From Marinifilum breve (lineage in GTDB: Bacteria; Bacteroidota; Bacteroidia; Bacteroidales; Marinifilaceae): a stretch of DNA of 64,000 nucleotides. The stretch is from assembly GCF_003202155.1 (NCBI RefSeq), contig NZ_QFLI01000008.1, forward strand, positions 62,001-126,000, in the 5' to 3' direction. Below are positions 55,890 through 64,000 of the stretch, in pieces (position 1 is the first letter of the stretch; every line of letters starts with the position of its first letter). The translations under genes were made by a program, and so were the position numbers. The notes beneath the pieces are model-generated. The model was not told the origin of the DNA and searched no databases. It saw nothing but the letters and a program-made list of their open reading frames with translations.

Positions 55890-57488
55890 CTATTCCGATA
55901 CAGGAGTTGGTGCAGGAGCTGATGGATTGTTATCATCATCAGTTAATGCTGGATTCGCTTGAATTTCAGCTTCAGGAATTCTCCACAATAGAATATCACT
56001 ACCTGCTGGAATATTAAATATCATAGTAGCATTAGGATAACCAGCTCCACGACGGTCAACTCCTTTGTTCAAACGCATGATATCAAACCAATTTAAACCT
56101 TCTCCCCAGAATTCGATTCTTCTATGGCGGAACACCTCTTCTTGAACTTCTGTTGCACTACTAGCTAAACTAGTATAGCTAGGATCACGATAAGTACGAA
56201 TAAAATTCTCAAGCGTAGTTTTTCCAGCGCCACCACTCATTGCTTCAGCTTCTGCTTTAATTAAATACATTTCTTCAATTCTCATCAAAGGAATATCATT
56301 AGCATTTGTGGAAGTTTCCAATTCATTTTTATAAGGAGCAAACTTTACTTGAGAATAAGCAGGATAACCATGATCATCCATAACTGCAAGCTCTTCACTT
56401 GTCAAATTTGCAGATGTTTTATTTTCATCAAGCCACCAACCTTTACGTACATCGGTACTAGCAATAGAGTTAAATAATATCTTATTAATTTGTCTTCCAC
56501 CATTATACCAGCAATAACCATAGTTAAATGATCCAAGGTGAGAGATATAATTTACAATACCCGAAGTTACAACAGCATCAGTTTCTGCAATAATAATACC
56601 CCACATCCAGTTGTCTTCATCAACAGTCCAAAACGAAGGATCATCTACATCATCAATACTAGCCGGTGTTGCACTTGTTGCATTAATAGCACTTGTTGCA
56701 TCCGCAGCAGCTTCCGCATACTTATGCATAGTTAAATTAATACGAGCTCTTAAACCATAAGCAACAGCTAAACTAATATAGCGCTTATCCTTACGAACCA
56801 CCGCTGCTTCTTCAGCATCTTTTAATAGTCTGACTGCATTATCAATATCGGTCATTATTAGATCATAAACTTCTTGAACTGAAGCGCGAGGGGCTCCATT
56901 TAGTGCGGCATCGTTAGAATTCTCATTAGTAATAATAGGTACACATGGTTTTTCTTGGTTTCCATCGTAATTAAATTGGAACAACTGAGCTAATATCCAA
57001 TAACTAAAAGCTCTTGTTGCCAAACCTTGACCTAAATAGTATTTAGACAAAGCTTCCTCAGTATCGATACTAATAGAACCAATCACATTATTGGAATTAC
57101 TAATAATAGAATACATGTCATTCCAAATAATCTGACACTCTCTAGAAGCAAAATCTCGATCTAAATATTCCAAATTATTTCCAGACCAATTGTATCCATT
57201 ATCTTCCTGAACTATGTCATTACCATTGGCATCAGTAAACATCATCACTGAAGGATATCCAAAATCATTGTGACGAGATCCAATAGCATCTGCGTTCGGC
57301 TGATACTGATTAAACTGTGCAAAAACAGCATTTACACTAGCTTCTGCCTTTGAAGGATCATTTGCTACAACCTCCTCTTTTTGACCAGTAGTAACAGTAT
57401 CTCCTTCTGGCAAAGTATCTAGATCTTCACACCCATATGCAAAAATCATTACGGGTATAAGTAACGTATATAAATATTTATTTTTCAT
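55890..57488 (-). CDS. SusD/RagB family surface lipoprotein (locus 2)
   Basis: The 532-residue lipoprotein has a signal ending near MIFAYGC (cysteine 20). It shows the SusD/RagB architecture, with TPR-like helices (LGQGLATRAFSYWILAQLFQ near 155), and the C-terminal RagB motif RHRRIEFWGEGLNWFDIMRL near 475. It differs from the locus 1 SusD, so the two SusCD pairs are paralogous but not the same type. It lies 17 bp downstream of its SusC. Confidence 0.94.
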   Translation of the reverse strand: MKNKYLYTLLIPVMIFAYGCEDLDTLPEGDTVTTGQKEEVVANDPSKAEASVNAVFAQFNQYQPNADAIGSRHNDFGYPSVMMFTDANGNDIVQEDNGYNWSGNNLEYLDRDFASRECQIIWNDMYSIISNSNNVIGSISIDTEEALSKYYLGQGLATRAFSYWILAQLFQFNYDGNQEKPCVPIITNENSNDAALNGAPRASVQEVYDLIMTDIDNAVRLLKDAEEAAVVRKDKRYISLAVAYGLRARINLTMHKYAEAAADATSAINATSATPASIDDVDDPSFWTVDEDNWMWGIIIAETDAVVTSGIVNYISHLGSFNYGYCWYNGGRQINKILFNSIASTDVRKGWWLDENKTSANLTSEELAVMDDHGYPAYSQVKFAPYKNELETSTNANDIPLMRIEEMYLIKAEAEAMSGGAGKTTLENFIRTYRDPSYTSLASSATEVQEEVFRHRRIEFWGEGLNWFDIMRLNKGVDRRGAGYPNATMIFNIPAGSDILLWRIPEAEIQANPALTDDDNNPSAPAPTPVSE

Positions 57489-57505
57489 ATTAATCTTGTT
57501 AACTA

Positions 57506-60500
57506 TTAAAACGATAAGTTAATACCACCAGAAATTGTTCTAATTGGTGTATAGCGAGCAGTAGTAGCAGCTGTAAAACTTTGACGAGGATCTAATCCTT
57601 TTCTGCTAGACCATAATGCAACATTATCAGCAGCTACATATACGCGAAGTTTTTCAACTCTAAGTTTTTTAACAAGCTCTTGAGGCAATGTATAACCTAA
57701 AGTAATGTTGTTTAAACTTAAATAATCCGAACTAGTAATAAATCTAGTAGATGTAGAACTCGCATACTTATCATTAGCATTCAAACGAGGCACATCAGTT
57801 TTCGTATTTTCAGGAGTCCAAGCATTGTAAATATCTTTATGCCAATTTGTACCAGCAGAACTACCTGTTCCACTATGCATTAGACGTCGGTAACCTGAGT
57901 CATAAATTTTTCCACCTAATTGGTAAGCACACTGAACTGAGGCATCAAAACCAAATGCATTAATAGTTGTCCCAAATCCACCATAAACAGTAGGTAGCAA
58001 ATCATCGGTAGCCACTTTGAATTCTGTAGCAACTGAATAGTCATCTGTTTTTATTCTATTTCCTTCCTCATCTTCTGCCCAATATAAGGCTTTTCCATTG
58101 GTTTCATCAACACCAGCATAATCAACCAAGTACATACGATACATTGACTCTCCTTCAGAGTAAATTCTACTTCCATCAATTAACTCACCTTCAAGATCAG
58201 GATGTAATTCGTTAATCTTGTTCTTAAGGAAAGTCGCATTTCCATTGAAAGTCCAATCAATATCACTATTTTTAAAGATGGTATAAGATAAATCAATCTC
58301 TAAACCTGAATTGGTCAAAGAACCAATATTCATTGGAATAGAAGTATAACCCAAACTACCCGCAACAGGCTTATAGTACAACATATCTTGAGACTTTCGC
58401 CCAAAATATTCAAGTGTACCAACTAATTTATTATCTAATACTGCAAAATCAACACCAATATTATAAGATGTAGAAGTCTCCCATGTTATGTCTGGATTAC
58501 CTTTGTAAGATAAAGATCCATCCGAAAATACTCCATCAGCACCAGTAACTTCATATTGGTCCATATATGCATAATAATTACCAATAGCATCATTTCCTTG
58601 CTCTCCGTAAGAACCTTTTAGTTTCAGCATATTAACCCAATCGATAGACTCCATAAATGACTCGTTAGAAAGAATCCAAGCTGCACTAGCTGAGTAGAAG
58701 TTACCCCAACGGTTATCAGGATGGAAGCGAGAAGATGCGTCACGACGGTAAGCTACATTAAAGAAATATGTATCATTATATGAATAATTCACTCGACCAA
58801 ACATACCTTTGGTTGCATAGGTATCTTTTGCTCCACCACCTCTTAAGTTATCGATAGCATTGTTTACATAGTACAATTCAGGATTATAAAGATTTTGTCC
58901 CGTAGCATAAACATATTCTGTCTCGTATTCATAACCATCATAACCTGCTGTAATGTCAATTTGATGAATATCATTTACATCAAACTGATAGTTTGCTACA
59001 TATTGCTGATTGAAACCTGTTGTTCTAGTCTGACTCTGATAAGCAGTACCTCCATAAGATGCACTTTGCCCCATATAAGCGTTACCCAAATCATTGTAAC
59101 GAGTATTGTCAACATTTAATCCATAGCGAGCAGTAATAGTTAATCCATCAATTGGAGAAATCTCAGCAAACCAAGTTGAATTAACAATATCCATAACATA
59201 ATCCGTATTGTTATAAGTTAAATCACCTGCAGGGTTAGCAATTGACATGAATGAACGGTCAAAATTTGTACTTACACCATCACCATAATCATAAACTTTA
59301 CGACCTTTAATTGTTTGAATCTGCTTTGTCTCACCATCGCGAACATATAGTGGATAAATTGGAGCAATGTAGTTTGCAACAAAGAAAGCATTTCCACTAG
59401 AACTTGTAGATGTTTGTTCTCCTGGATAATCACTTGTAATATTGTTTATATTTACATTCGCTCCTACTTTTAACCAGTCTTTAACCTTATGCTCTCCTTT
59501 TACACGTCCTGAGAAACGCTCAAATCCAGAACCATCAATAACCCCTTTATCATCAAGGTAACCGAAAGAAACATAGTAAGTACTTTTATCGTTACCACCT
59601 GAAATAGATAAGTTATACTCTTGTCTTGTTTTGTTTTTGAAAGTTTCATCTTCCCAATTGTCTGGAGTATAATAATAATCACCATCACTATAACCTAATA
59701 TTGCATTAGGATTTAGCTTACCATTAGCACCAATTAGTAATTCTCCATCAGGAATAGTGTAAACCTGATATCCAAGACCACCTTCAGTATCAGTAATAAT
59801 TTTTGAGTTTGCATAAGTATTGGCTTGAGCTGGAGAATAGCCTAAATTATAGATCCCCGCATTGTAAATTGCCTTATATGCCGTTTCCATATAATTCTGA
59901 GGGCTTGTTAGTACCTCGTAATTCTCAATTGCACGAGAATTCACACCAACTTTCATATCAAAATTAACTCTTGCTTTACCAGCCTTTGCTTTTTTGGTTG
60001 TAATCATGATGATACCATTAGCACCACGAGCACCATACAAAGCAGTAGAAGCAGCATCTTTCAATACTGTCATAGATTCAATATCTGTTGAGCTGATAGA
60101 AGATAAGTCTCCATCAAAAGGAATTCCATCAACAACATATAATGGATTTGATCCGGCATTAATCGAACCAACACCACGTACACGAACAGTTGCTTCGGCA
60201 CCTGGCTGACCATTATTGCTTAAAACCTGAACCCCAGCAACAGAACCTGACAATGCCTGAGAAACATTTGACACTTGACGCTTTTCAAGAACTTCCGCGT
60301 CCATTACGGCTGCAGATCCTGTAAAAGCTCCTTTAGTTGATGTACCATAAGCGGTTACAATAACTTCATCCATACCAATGGACTCAGATTCCAAAACAAC
60401 ATTAATTACAGTTTGATCTCCCACTGTAATCTCTTGGGTAACCATTCCTACAAAACTAAACATCAAAACATCCGATGGATCAGCTTTAAGGGAATATTTA

Positions 60501-60676
60501 CCATCAATATCAGTACTAGCCCCAATAGTAGTACCTTTAATAACAACAGATACGCCTGGCATCCCCAGTCCGTCTTCGGCACTTGTTACAGTACCCGATA
60601 TCTGTTTACTTTGTGCATTTACCATTTGCATACCTATTATAAATAGACATACAAACAGTCCAATCATTTTTTTCAT
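57506..60676 (-). CDS. SusC/RagA family TonB-linked transporter (locus 2)
   Basis: The 1056-residue protein has the same signal peptide and CarboxypepD_reg-like domain as the locus 1 SusC (first 100 residues nearly identical), then its own plug with MTVLKDAASTALYGARGANG near 211 and a distinct barrel ending in GGINLSF. It forms a unit with the following SusD and lipoprotein. No sigma/anti-sigma pair, hybrid sensor or hydrolase is next to it, so the substrate and regulator are not visible here. Confidence 0.95.
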   Translation of the reverse strand: MKKMIGLFVCLFIIGMQMVNAQSKQISGTVTSAEDGLGMPGVSVVIKGTTIGASTDIDGKYSLKADPSDVLMFSFVGMVTQEITVGDQTVINVVLESESIGMDEVIVTAYGTSTKGAFTGSAAVMDAEVLEKRQVSNVSQALSGSVAGVQVLSNNGQPGAEATVRVRGVGSINAGSNPLYVVDGIPFDGDLSSISSTDIESMTVLKDAASTALYGARGANGIIMITTKKAKAGKARVNFDMKVGVNSRAIENYEVLTSPQNYMETAYKAIYNAGIYNLGYSPAQANTYANSKIITDTEGGLGYQVYTIPDGELLIGANGKLNPNAILGYSDGDYYYTPDNWEDETFKNKTRQEYNLSISGGNDKSTYYVSFGYLDDKGVIDGSGFERFSGRVKGEHKVKDWLKVGANVNINNITSDYPGEQTSTSSSGNAFFVANYIAPIYPLYVRDGETKQIQTIKGRKVYDYGDGVSTNFDRSFMSIANPAGDLTYNNTDYVMDIVNSTWFAEISPIDGLTITARYGLNVDNTRYNDLGNAYMGQSASYGGTAYQSQTRTTGFNQQYVANYQFDVNDIHQIDITAGYDGYEYETEYVYATGQNLYNPELYYVNNAIDNLRGGGAKDTYATKGMFGRVNYSYNDTYFFNVAYRRDASSRFHPDNRWGNFYSASAAWILSNESFMESIDWVNMLKLKGSYGEQGNDAIGNYYAYMDQYEVTGADGVFSDGSLSYKGNPDITWETSTSYNIGVDFAVLDNKLVGTLEYFGRKSQDMLYYKPVAGSLGYTSIPMNIGSLTNSGLEIDLSYTIFKNSDIDWTFNGNATFLKNKINELHPDLEGELIDGSRIYSEGESMYRMYLVDYAGVDETNGKALYWAEDEEGNRIKTDDYSVATEFKVATDDLLPTVYGGFGTTINAFGFDASVQCAYQLGGKIYDSGYRRLMHSGTGSSAGTNWHKDIYNAWTPENTKTDVPRLNANDKYASSTSTRFITSSDYLSLNNITLGYTLPQELVKKLRVEKLRVYVAADNVALWSSRKGLDPRQSFTAATTARYTPIRTISGGINLSF

Positions 60677-61012
60677 AAAAAAAACTTTTTAGTTAGTAAT
60701 TAAGTAAAGATTCTATCTGGTTAATGGTAATTTGAGATTATAAATATAATGCAATTATAGTTTTTAACAAATTTTAACAGACTTCTGAAACTATACAATC
60801 ATATGACTTTTATCATATTTAGCATTTTTTCACTTTAAATAATTGAGAAAATTTAATGTTTAAAAAACTATAAATCATTTACAAACAAATTATATTTTAC
60901 TTCTAAATTAGATTAGTTTTTTTTTTTACATTCAGAGAAAAAAAATATCGTTAATTAAAAAAAGACCAATTATTGAATTACAATTTGAGGAGATATTACA
61001 ATTACTTATTCT
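60677..61012. other. Divergent regulatory region between SusC locus 2 and pepD
   Basis: The first about 110 bp next to SusC repeat the leader of the other SusC locus, including TTTTAACAAATTTTAACA at 60762-60779. The rest is very AT-rich, with long A and T tracts around 60900-60960. No gene was found. Confidence 0.5.
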
Positions 61013-61020
61013 TACATTTG
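61013..61020 (+). promoter_or_regulatory. pepD promoter element
   Basis: TACATTTG matches TAnnTTTG, giving a leader of about 12 nt before the ATG at 61039. Confidence 0.45.
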
Positions 61021-61038
61021 AAAAAAATTTAAACAACA

Positions 61039-62502
61039 ATGGAAAATATATTAAACAAATTAGAACCAAAGGAAGTTTGGAAACACTTTGAAGACATTTG
61101 TCAGGTTCCTCGCCCTTCTAAAAAGGAAGAACAAATAATTGAGTTTTTAATTGAATTTGGAAAGAATAACAAATTAGAAACGAAAAGAGATGAGATTGGT
61201 AATGTTTTAATTAAGAAACCTGCTACCCCTGGCAAAGAAAATCTTAAAACAGTGGTTCTCCAATCACATATGGATATGGTTTGTGAGAAAAACAATGATA
61301 CAATTCACAATTTTGATACCGACCCAATCACTCCATGGATTGACAATGGATGGGTAAAAGCAAAAGGAACTACTCTCGGTGCTGATGATGGTATTGGTAT
61401 GGCTGCAGAAATGGCTCTACTAACTTCTAATGATATTGAACATGGACCAATAGAATGTCTTTTTACTGTAGATGAAGAAACGGGCTTATCAGGTGCTTTC
61501 GCTCTACAACCAGGTTTTTTCGACGGTAAGATTTTATTGAATTTAGACTCAGAAGACGAAGGTGAGATTTTCATTGGATGTGCTGGAGGAATTGACACTT
61601 TAGCCAATATGGAGTATCAAAAAGAAGAGGTTCCTAACGGACATTTTGCCATTAGAATTGATGTTAAGGGATTGCTTGGTGGTCATTCTGGTGATGAAAT
61701 TAATAAGGGACGAGGAAATTCGAATAAAATATTGAATCGATTTTTATGGCAAATCAATAAGAAATACCACATTCGAATTAACGAATTTAATGGAGGTAAC
61801 TTAAGAAATGCAATTCCTCGTGAAGCATATGCAATTATTACTATCCCTTCGGAGTTTAAAGAAAATGTTAGAGCTGACTTGAACATTTACGCTGCAGAAA
61901 TGGAGCATGTTTGGGAAATTTACGAACCTAAATTGAAGATCACATTAGAGTCTGTTGAAAAACCAGACTTTGTTATAGATGTAAATACCAGTAATAATTT
62001 AATGGATGCTATTTATGCATGTCCTCACGGAGTTTTCGCCATGAGTTCAAGAATGCCAGGTATGGTCGAAACATCAACTAATTTAGCTTCTATTAAATTT
62101 TCTAATGAAAATAAAATCCAAATCACAACTTCACAACGAAGTGATGTGGATAGCGAAAAATACAACATTGCCCAAATGGTTGGAAGTTCCTTAACTTTGG
62201 CAGGAGCTCAAATAGAACATACTGATGGTTATCCTGGCTGGGCGCCAAATCCTAATTCGGAAATTCTAACTGTTGCTGTAGATTCATATAAAAAACTTTT
62301 TGGGAAAGAGCCTATAGTAAGATCTATTCATGCAGGACTAGAGTGTGGTTTGTTTCTGGAAAAATATCCAGAAATGGATATGATTTCATTTGGACCGACT
62401 TTAAGAGATGTGCATTCTCCTGATGAAAAAATTAATATCGAAACTGTCGAGAAATTCTGGCTGCATTTGGTAGACATCATACAGAATATGCCAACAAACT
62501 AA
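61039..62502 (+). CDS. pepD: Aminoacyl-histidine dipeptidase PepD
   Basis: The 487-residue cytosolic M20-type enzyme hydrolyses Xaa-His and other dipeptides. Metal and catalytic motifs are QSHMDMVCEK (near 77-86), LGADDGIGMA (near 114-123), DEETGLSGA (near 146-154) and HAGLECG near 433, with GLLGGHSGDEI near 215 at the dimerisation segment. All expected ligands are present. It is monocistronic and would complete the breakdown of dipeptides produced by the exported DPP-IV and other peptidases in this window. Confidence 0.95.
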   Translation: MENILNKLEPKEVWKHFEDICQVPRPSKKEEQIIEFLIEFGKNNKLETKRDEIGNVLIKKPATPGKENLKTVVLQSHMDMVCEKNNDTIHNFDTDPITPWIDNGWVKAKGTTLGADDGIGMAAEMALLTSNDIEHGPIECLFTVDEETGLSGAFALQPGFFDGKILLNLDSEDEGEIFIGCAGGIDTLANMEYQKEEVPNGHFAIRIDVKGLLGGHSGDEINKGRGNSNKILNRFLWQINKKYHIRINEFNGGNLRNAIPREAYAIITIPSEFKENVRADLNIYAAEMEHVWEIYEPKLKITLESVEKPDFVIDVNTSNNLMDAIYACPHGVFAMSSRMPGMVETSTNLASIKFSNENKIQITTSQRSDVDSEKYNIAQMVGSSLTLAGAQIEHTDGYPGWAPNPNSEILTVAVDSYKKLFGKEPIVRSIHAGLECGLFLEKYPEMDMISFGPTLRDVHSPDEKINIETVEKFWLHLVDIIQNMPTN

Positions 62503-62516
62503 GAAATAAAATAGAT

Positions 62517-62546
62517 AATGCGATCAATAATTGGTCGCATTTTTTC
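62517..62546 (+). terminator. Terminator of pepD
   Basis: AATGCGA-CAAT pairs with ATTG-TCGCATT, followed by a T run. Confidence 0.75.
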
Positions 62547-62672
62547 TATCTCAAATCGTGAAAATTTAAGTATTAAACCAATGGATTTAGACTCTTGTCA
62601 TGATACATGAACATTGGTCAAATCCTTATCAATTCTATTGTACAAATACTTTCCGCTTTTGTAGAAAAGATG

Positions 62673-62680
62673 TAGTTTTG
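62673..62680 (+). promoter_or_regulatory. Promoter element of the HD-domain gene
   Basis: TAGTTTTG matches TAnnTTTG. Transcription would start near 62687, 17 nt upstream of the TTG start codon. Confidence 0.45.
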
Positions 62681-62703
62681 CGTGCTATTTTAACACACAC
62701 ATC

Positions 62704-63483
62704 TTGAATCAAGAAATTTACCAAAATATAGAATCCTGGTTTGAAACATACTCAAACAGTTTTTCAAGCGAGAATGAAGAAATTCAATTGAATTTTGACC
62801 TTAAAAGAAATCATTCTTTTAATACAGTTGAGATCATTACTGAACTTTCATCAGAATGTGAATTAAATGATGAACAGTTATTAGTTTCTAAAACAATTGC
62901 TCTTCTGCATGATGTTGGAAGATTCGCACAATTATTGAAACACGAAACGTTCTCGGATAACGAACAGGATAATCATATCGATTTAGGAATCGATGTTTTA
63001 AAATCGGAAAATGTACTCGGAAAACTCGAGGAGGATACCGTTCAAATCATTTTCGAATGCATTCGCTATCACGATATCGACACACTACCTAAATCAGTAA
63101 ATGAGGAAGCTTTAACATTTCTTAAGCTTCTAAGAGATGCTGATAGAATAGATATTCTTAATATTCTTTCAAAATACTATACGGAATATAAACCTGGCTC
63201 TAACAAAAGATTAGAACTAGAGTTAGCCGATAAACCAGAAATCTCAAAAATGGTTTATAAATCAGTAATGGACGAAAAAGTTGTTAGTAAAAAGGATGTT
63301 CTTACACTTAATGAACAAAAGCTTCATCAAATGTCATGGGTTTACGATTTAAACTTTAAAAAAAGCTTTAAAGTGGTAAGCGAAAAGAACTATCTAAAAA
63401 AGATCTACGAGTCTTTGCCCAAAAAAGATGAAGTTATAGATATGTACAGACAGGTGAAAATATATCTGGAAAACAACTTATAA
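62704..63483 (+). CDS. HD-domain protein (probable phosphohydrolase), TTG start
   Basis: The 259-residue cytosolic protein has an HD domain: His36 in RNHSF, HD at 69-70 in LLHDVGRF, then CIRYHDID (near 120) and RDADRIDIL (near 145). HD proteins are metal-dependent phosphohydrolases of nucleotides or cyclic dinucleotides; the substrate is not readable. There is no ATG in frame before the domain. TTG at 62704, 17 nt after the predicted transcription start, begins MNQEIYQN and gives an intact domain, so a TTG start is likely. Confidence 0.85.
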   Translation: MNQEIYQNIESWFETYSNSFSSENEEIQLNFDLKRNHSFNTVEIITELSSECELNDEQLLVSKTIALLHDVGRFAQLLKHETFSDNEQDNHIDLGIDVLKSENVLGKLEEDTVQIIFECIRYHDIDTLPKSVNEEALTFLKLLRDADRIDILNILSKYYTEYKPGSNKRLELELADKPEISKMVYKSVMDEKVVSKKDVLTLNEQKLHQMSWVYDLNFKKSFKVVSEKNYLKKIYESLPKKDEVIDMYRQVKIYLENNL

Positions 63484-63597
63484 TCAAGCTCGCCACATCT
63501 CTATTTAGATTAATTTTAAATTAATTGCTTTATTTCTCTGATTTAAATCGAAGAATATATATATTTACATCAGAATTATATATTAATACAGATTAAC

Positions 63598-63822
63598 ATG
63601 AGAGACATAGTTTGCAACTGTCAAATGGTAGACAGAGACACAATAGATAAAGCAATTCACGATAAAAATGCCACTACAATAGAAGAAATTAGACGATACA
63701 CTGGAGCCAATACAGGATGCGGAAAGTGCATGTCGTATATCAATAGTATTTTAGACGTAGAAGTTCCTAAAATAGTCAAAAAGGAAGAAAATACACAAGG
63801 CAGTAGATTTAAACTATGGTAA
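63598..63822 (+). CDS. BFD-like 2Fe-2S protein
   Basis: The 74-residue protein has the bacterioferritin-associated ferredoxin fold: CNC near 6-8 and GCGKC near 40-44 supply four cysteines for a 2Fe-2S cluster. Similar domains pass electrons or serve in iron release. A 20-residue charged tail (from IVKKEEN) extends past the domain. No bacterioferritin gene is in the window. It is followed by a clear terminator. Confidence 0.9.
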   Translation: MRDIVCNCQMVDRDTIDKAIHDKNATTIEEIRRYTGANTGCGKCMSYINSILDVEVPKIVKKEENTQGSRFKLW

Positions 63823-63825
63823 TAT

Positions 63826-63854
63826 AAAGCTTCGATTTTCGAAGCTTTTTTTTT
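63826..63854 (+). terminator. Terminator of the BFD-like gene
   Basis: AAAGCTTCG (63826-63834) pairs perfectly with CGAAGCTTT (63840-63848), followed by a run of T. Confidence 0.85.
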
Positions 63855-63957
63855 ATTTATATAACTCAAATCCTATAAAATCAGAAACAGGAGAAACGAA
63901 AAAACATTATCATTTTCGCCTCTCCCATTAAAACCATTTTTACATCTGATATAATTA

Positions 63958-63979
63958 GTTGTTATAAATATATAACAAC
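63958..63979. promoter_or_regulatory. Perfect inverted repeat at the right edge
   Basis: GTTGTTATA (63958-63966) and TATAACAAC (63971-63979) form a 9-bp inverted repeat with a 4-bp centre. It may be an operator for a gene beyond the edge. Confidence 0.35.
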
Positions 63980-64000
63980 CAATCAATATAAAAAAATCAG

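Overview
The window is AT-rich DNA from a member of the Bacteroidota, most likely a Bacteroidales/Marinilabiliales-type marine or sediment bacterium (the order is an inference). The evidence is two complete SusC/SusD pairs, a subtilase with a type IX secretion sorting domain, lineage-typical families (DUF3078, DUF6146, WbqC, extended LepB), promoters of the TAnnTTTG class, and an almost complete lack of Shine-Dalgarno sequences. No insertion sequence, prophage, CRISPR array or rRNA was seen.

Layout. 1-1093: start of a multi-PAS sensor protein cut by the left edge. 1.3-1.8 kb: an Lrp/AsnC regulator. 2.4-7.9 kb: a minus-strand run of SLC13 permease, CysQ phosphatase and an S9 peptidase. 8-13 kb: a DUF2284 metal-binding protein, a MORN-repeat lipoprotein and a RecB/AddA-type helicase-nuclease. 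13-18.6 kb: a secreted S8 protease with six FN3 repeats, a DUF6146 lipoprotein and a DUF3078 barrel. 19.2-20.4 kb: mnmA. 20.9-24.9 kb: a membrane protein, then an apparent operon of DUF554 protein, an AmgK-like sugar kinase fused to a RapZ C-terminal domain, a 54-residue cysteine-rich protein and a MurU-like nucleotidyltransferase. This operon looks like cell-wall sugar recycling. 25-29.2 kb: cytochrome b, Rieske protein and an eight-heme cytochrome c with HEAT/TPR repeats, forming a probable quinol-oxidising complex. 29.4-30.9 kb: tRNA-Leu and two identical tRNA-Gly genes. 31-33.3 kb: DPP-IV. 33.7-36.9 kb: thrS-infC-rpmI-rplT, with infC starting at AUA. 37-41.4 kb: dapB, two tandem lepB copies and WbqC. 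41.4-45 kb: NUDIX, NlpC/P60 and a PgpH-type HD phosphodiesterase. 45.5-49.6 kb: an M49-like protein lacking the zinc-binding histidines, and a TonB receptor. 49.7-60.7 kb: two SusCD loci. 61-63.8 kb: PepD, an HD protein and a BFD-like 2Fe-2S protein.

The most unusual structure is not a gene. Three intergenic tandem arrays (2.04-2.35, 20.44-20.71 and 30.27-30.57 kb) have unrelated sequences but the same design. Each has about seven to eight copies, a period of 40-42 bp (about four helical turns) and a short palindrome with a small loop in many or all units. Each lies just downstream of a plus-strand terminator and faces a minus-strand gene. In the second array both stem arms change together, which argues that the hairpin is selected.

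The window is rich in peptidases and outer-membrane uptake systems (S9 twice, S8, PepD, C40, two SusCD pairs, one further TonB receptor) and has no glycoside hydrolase. This suggests, but does not prove, a peptide-using lifestyle.
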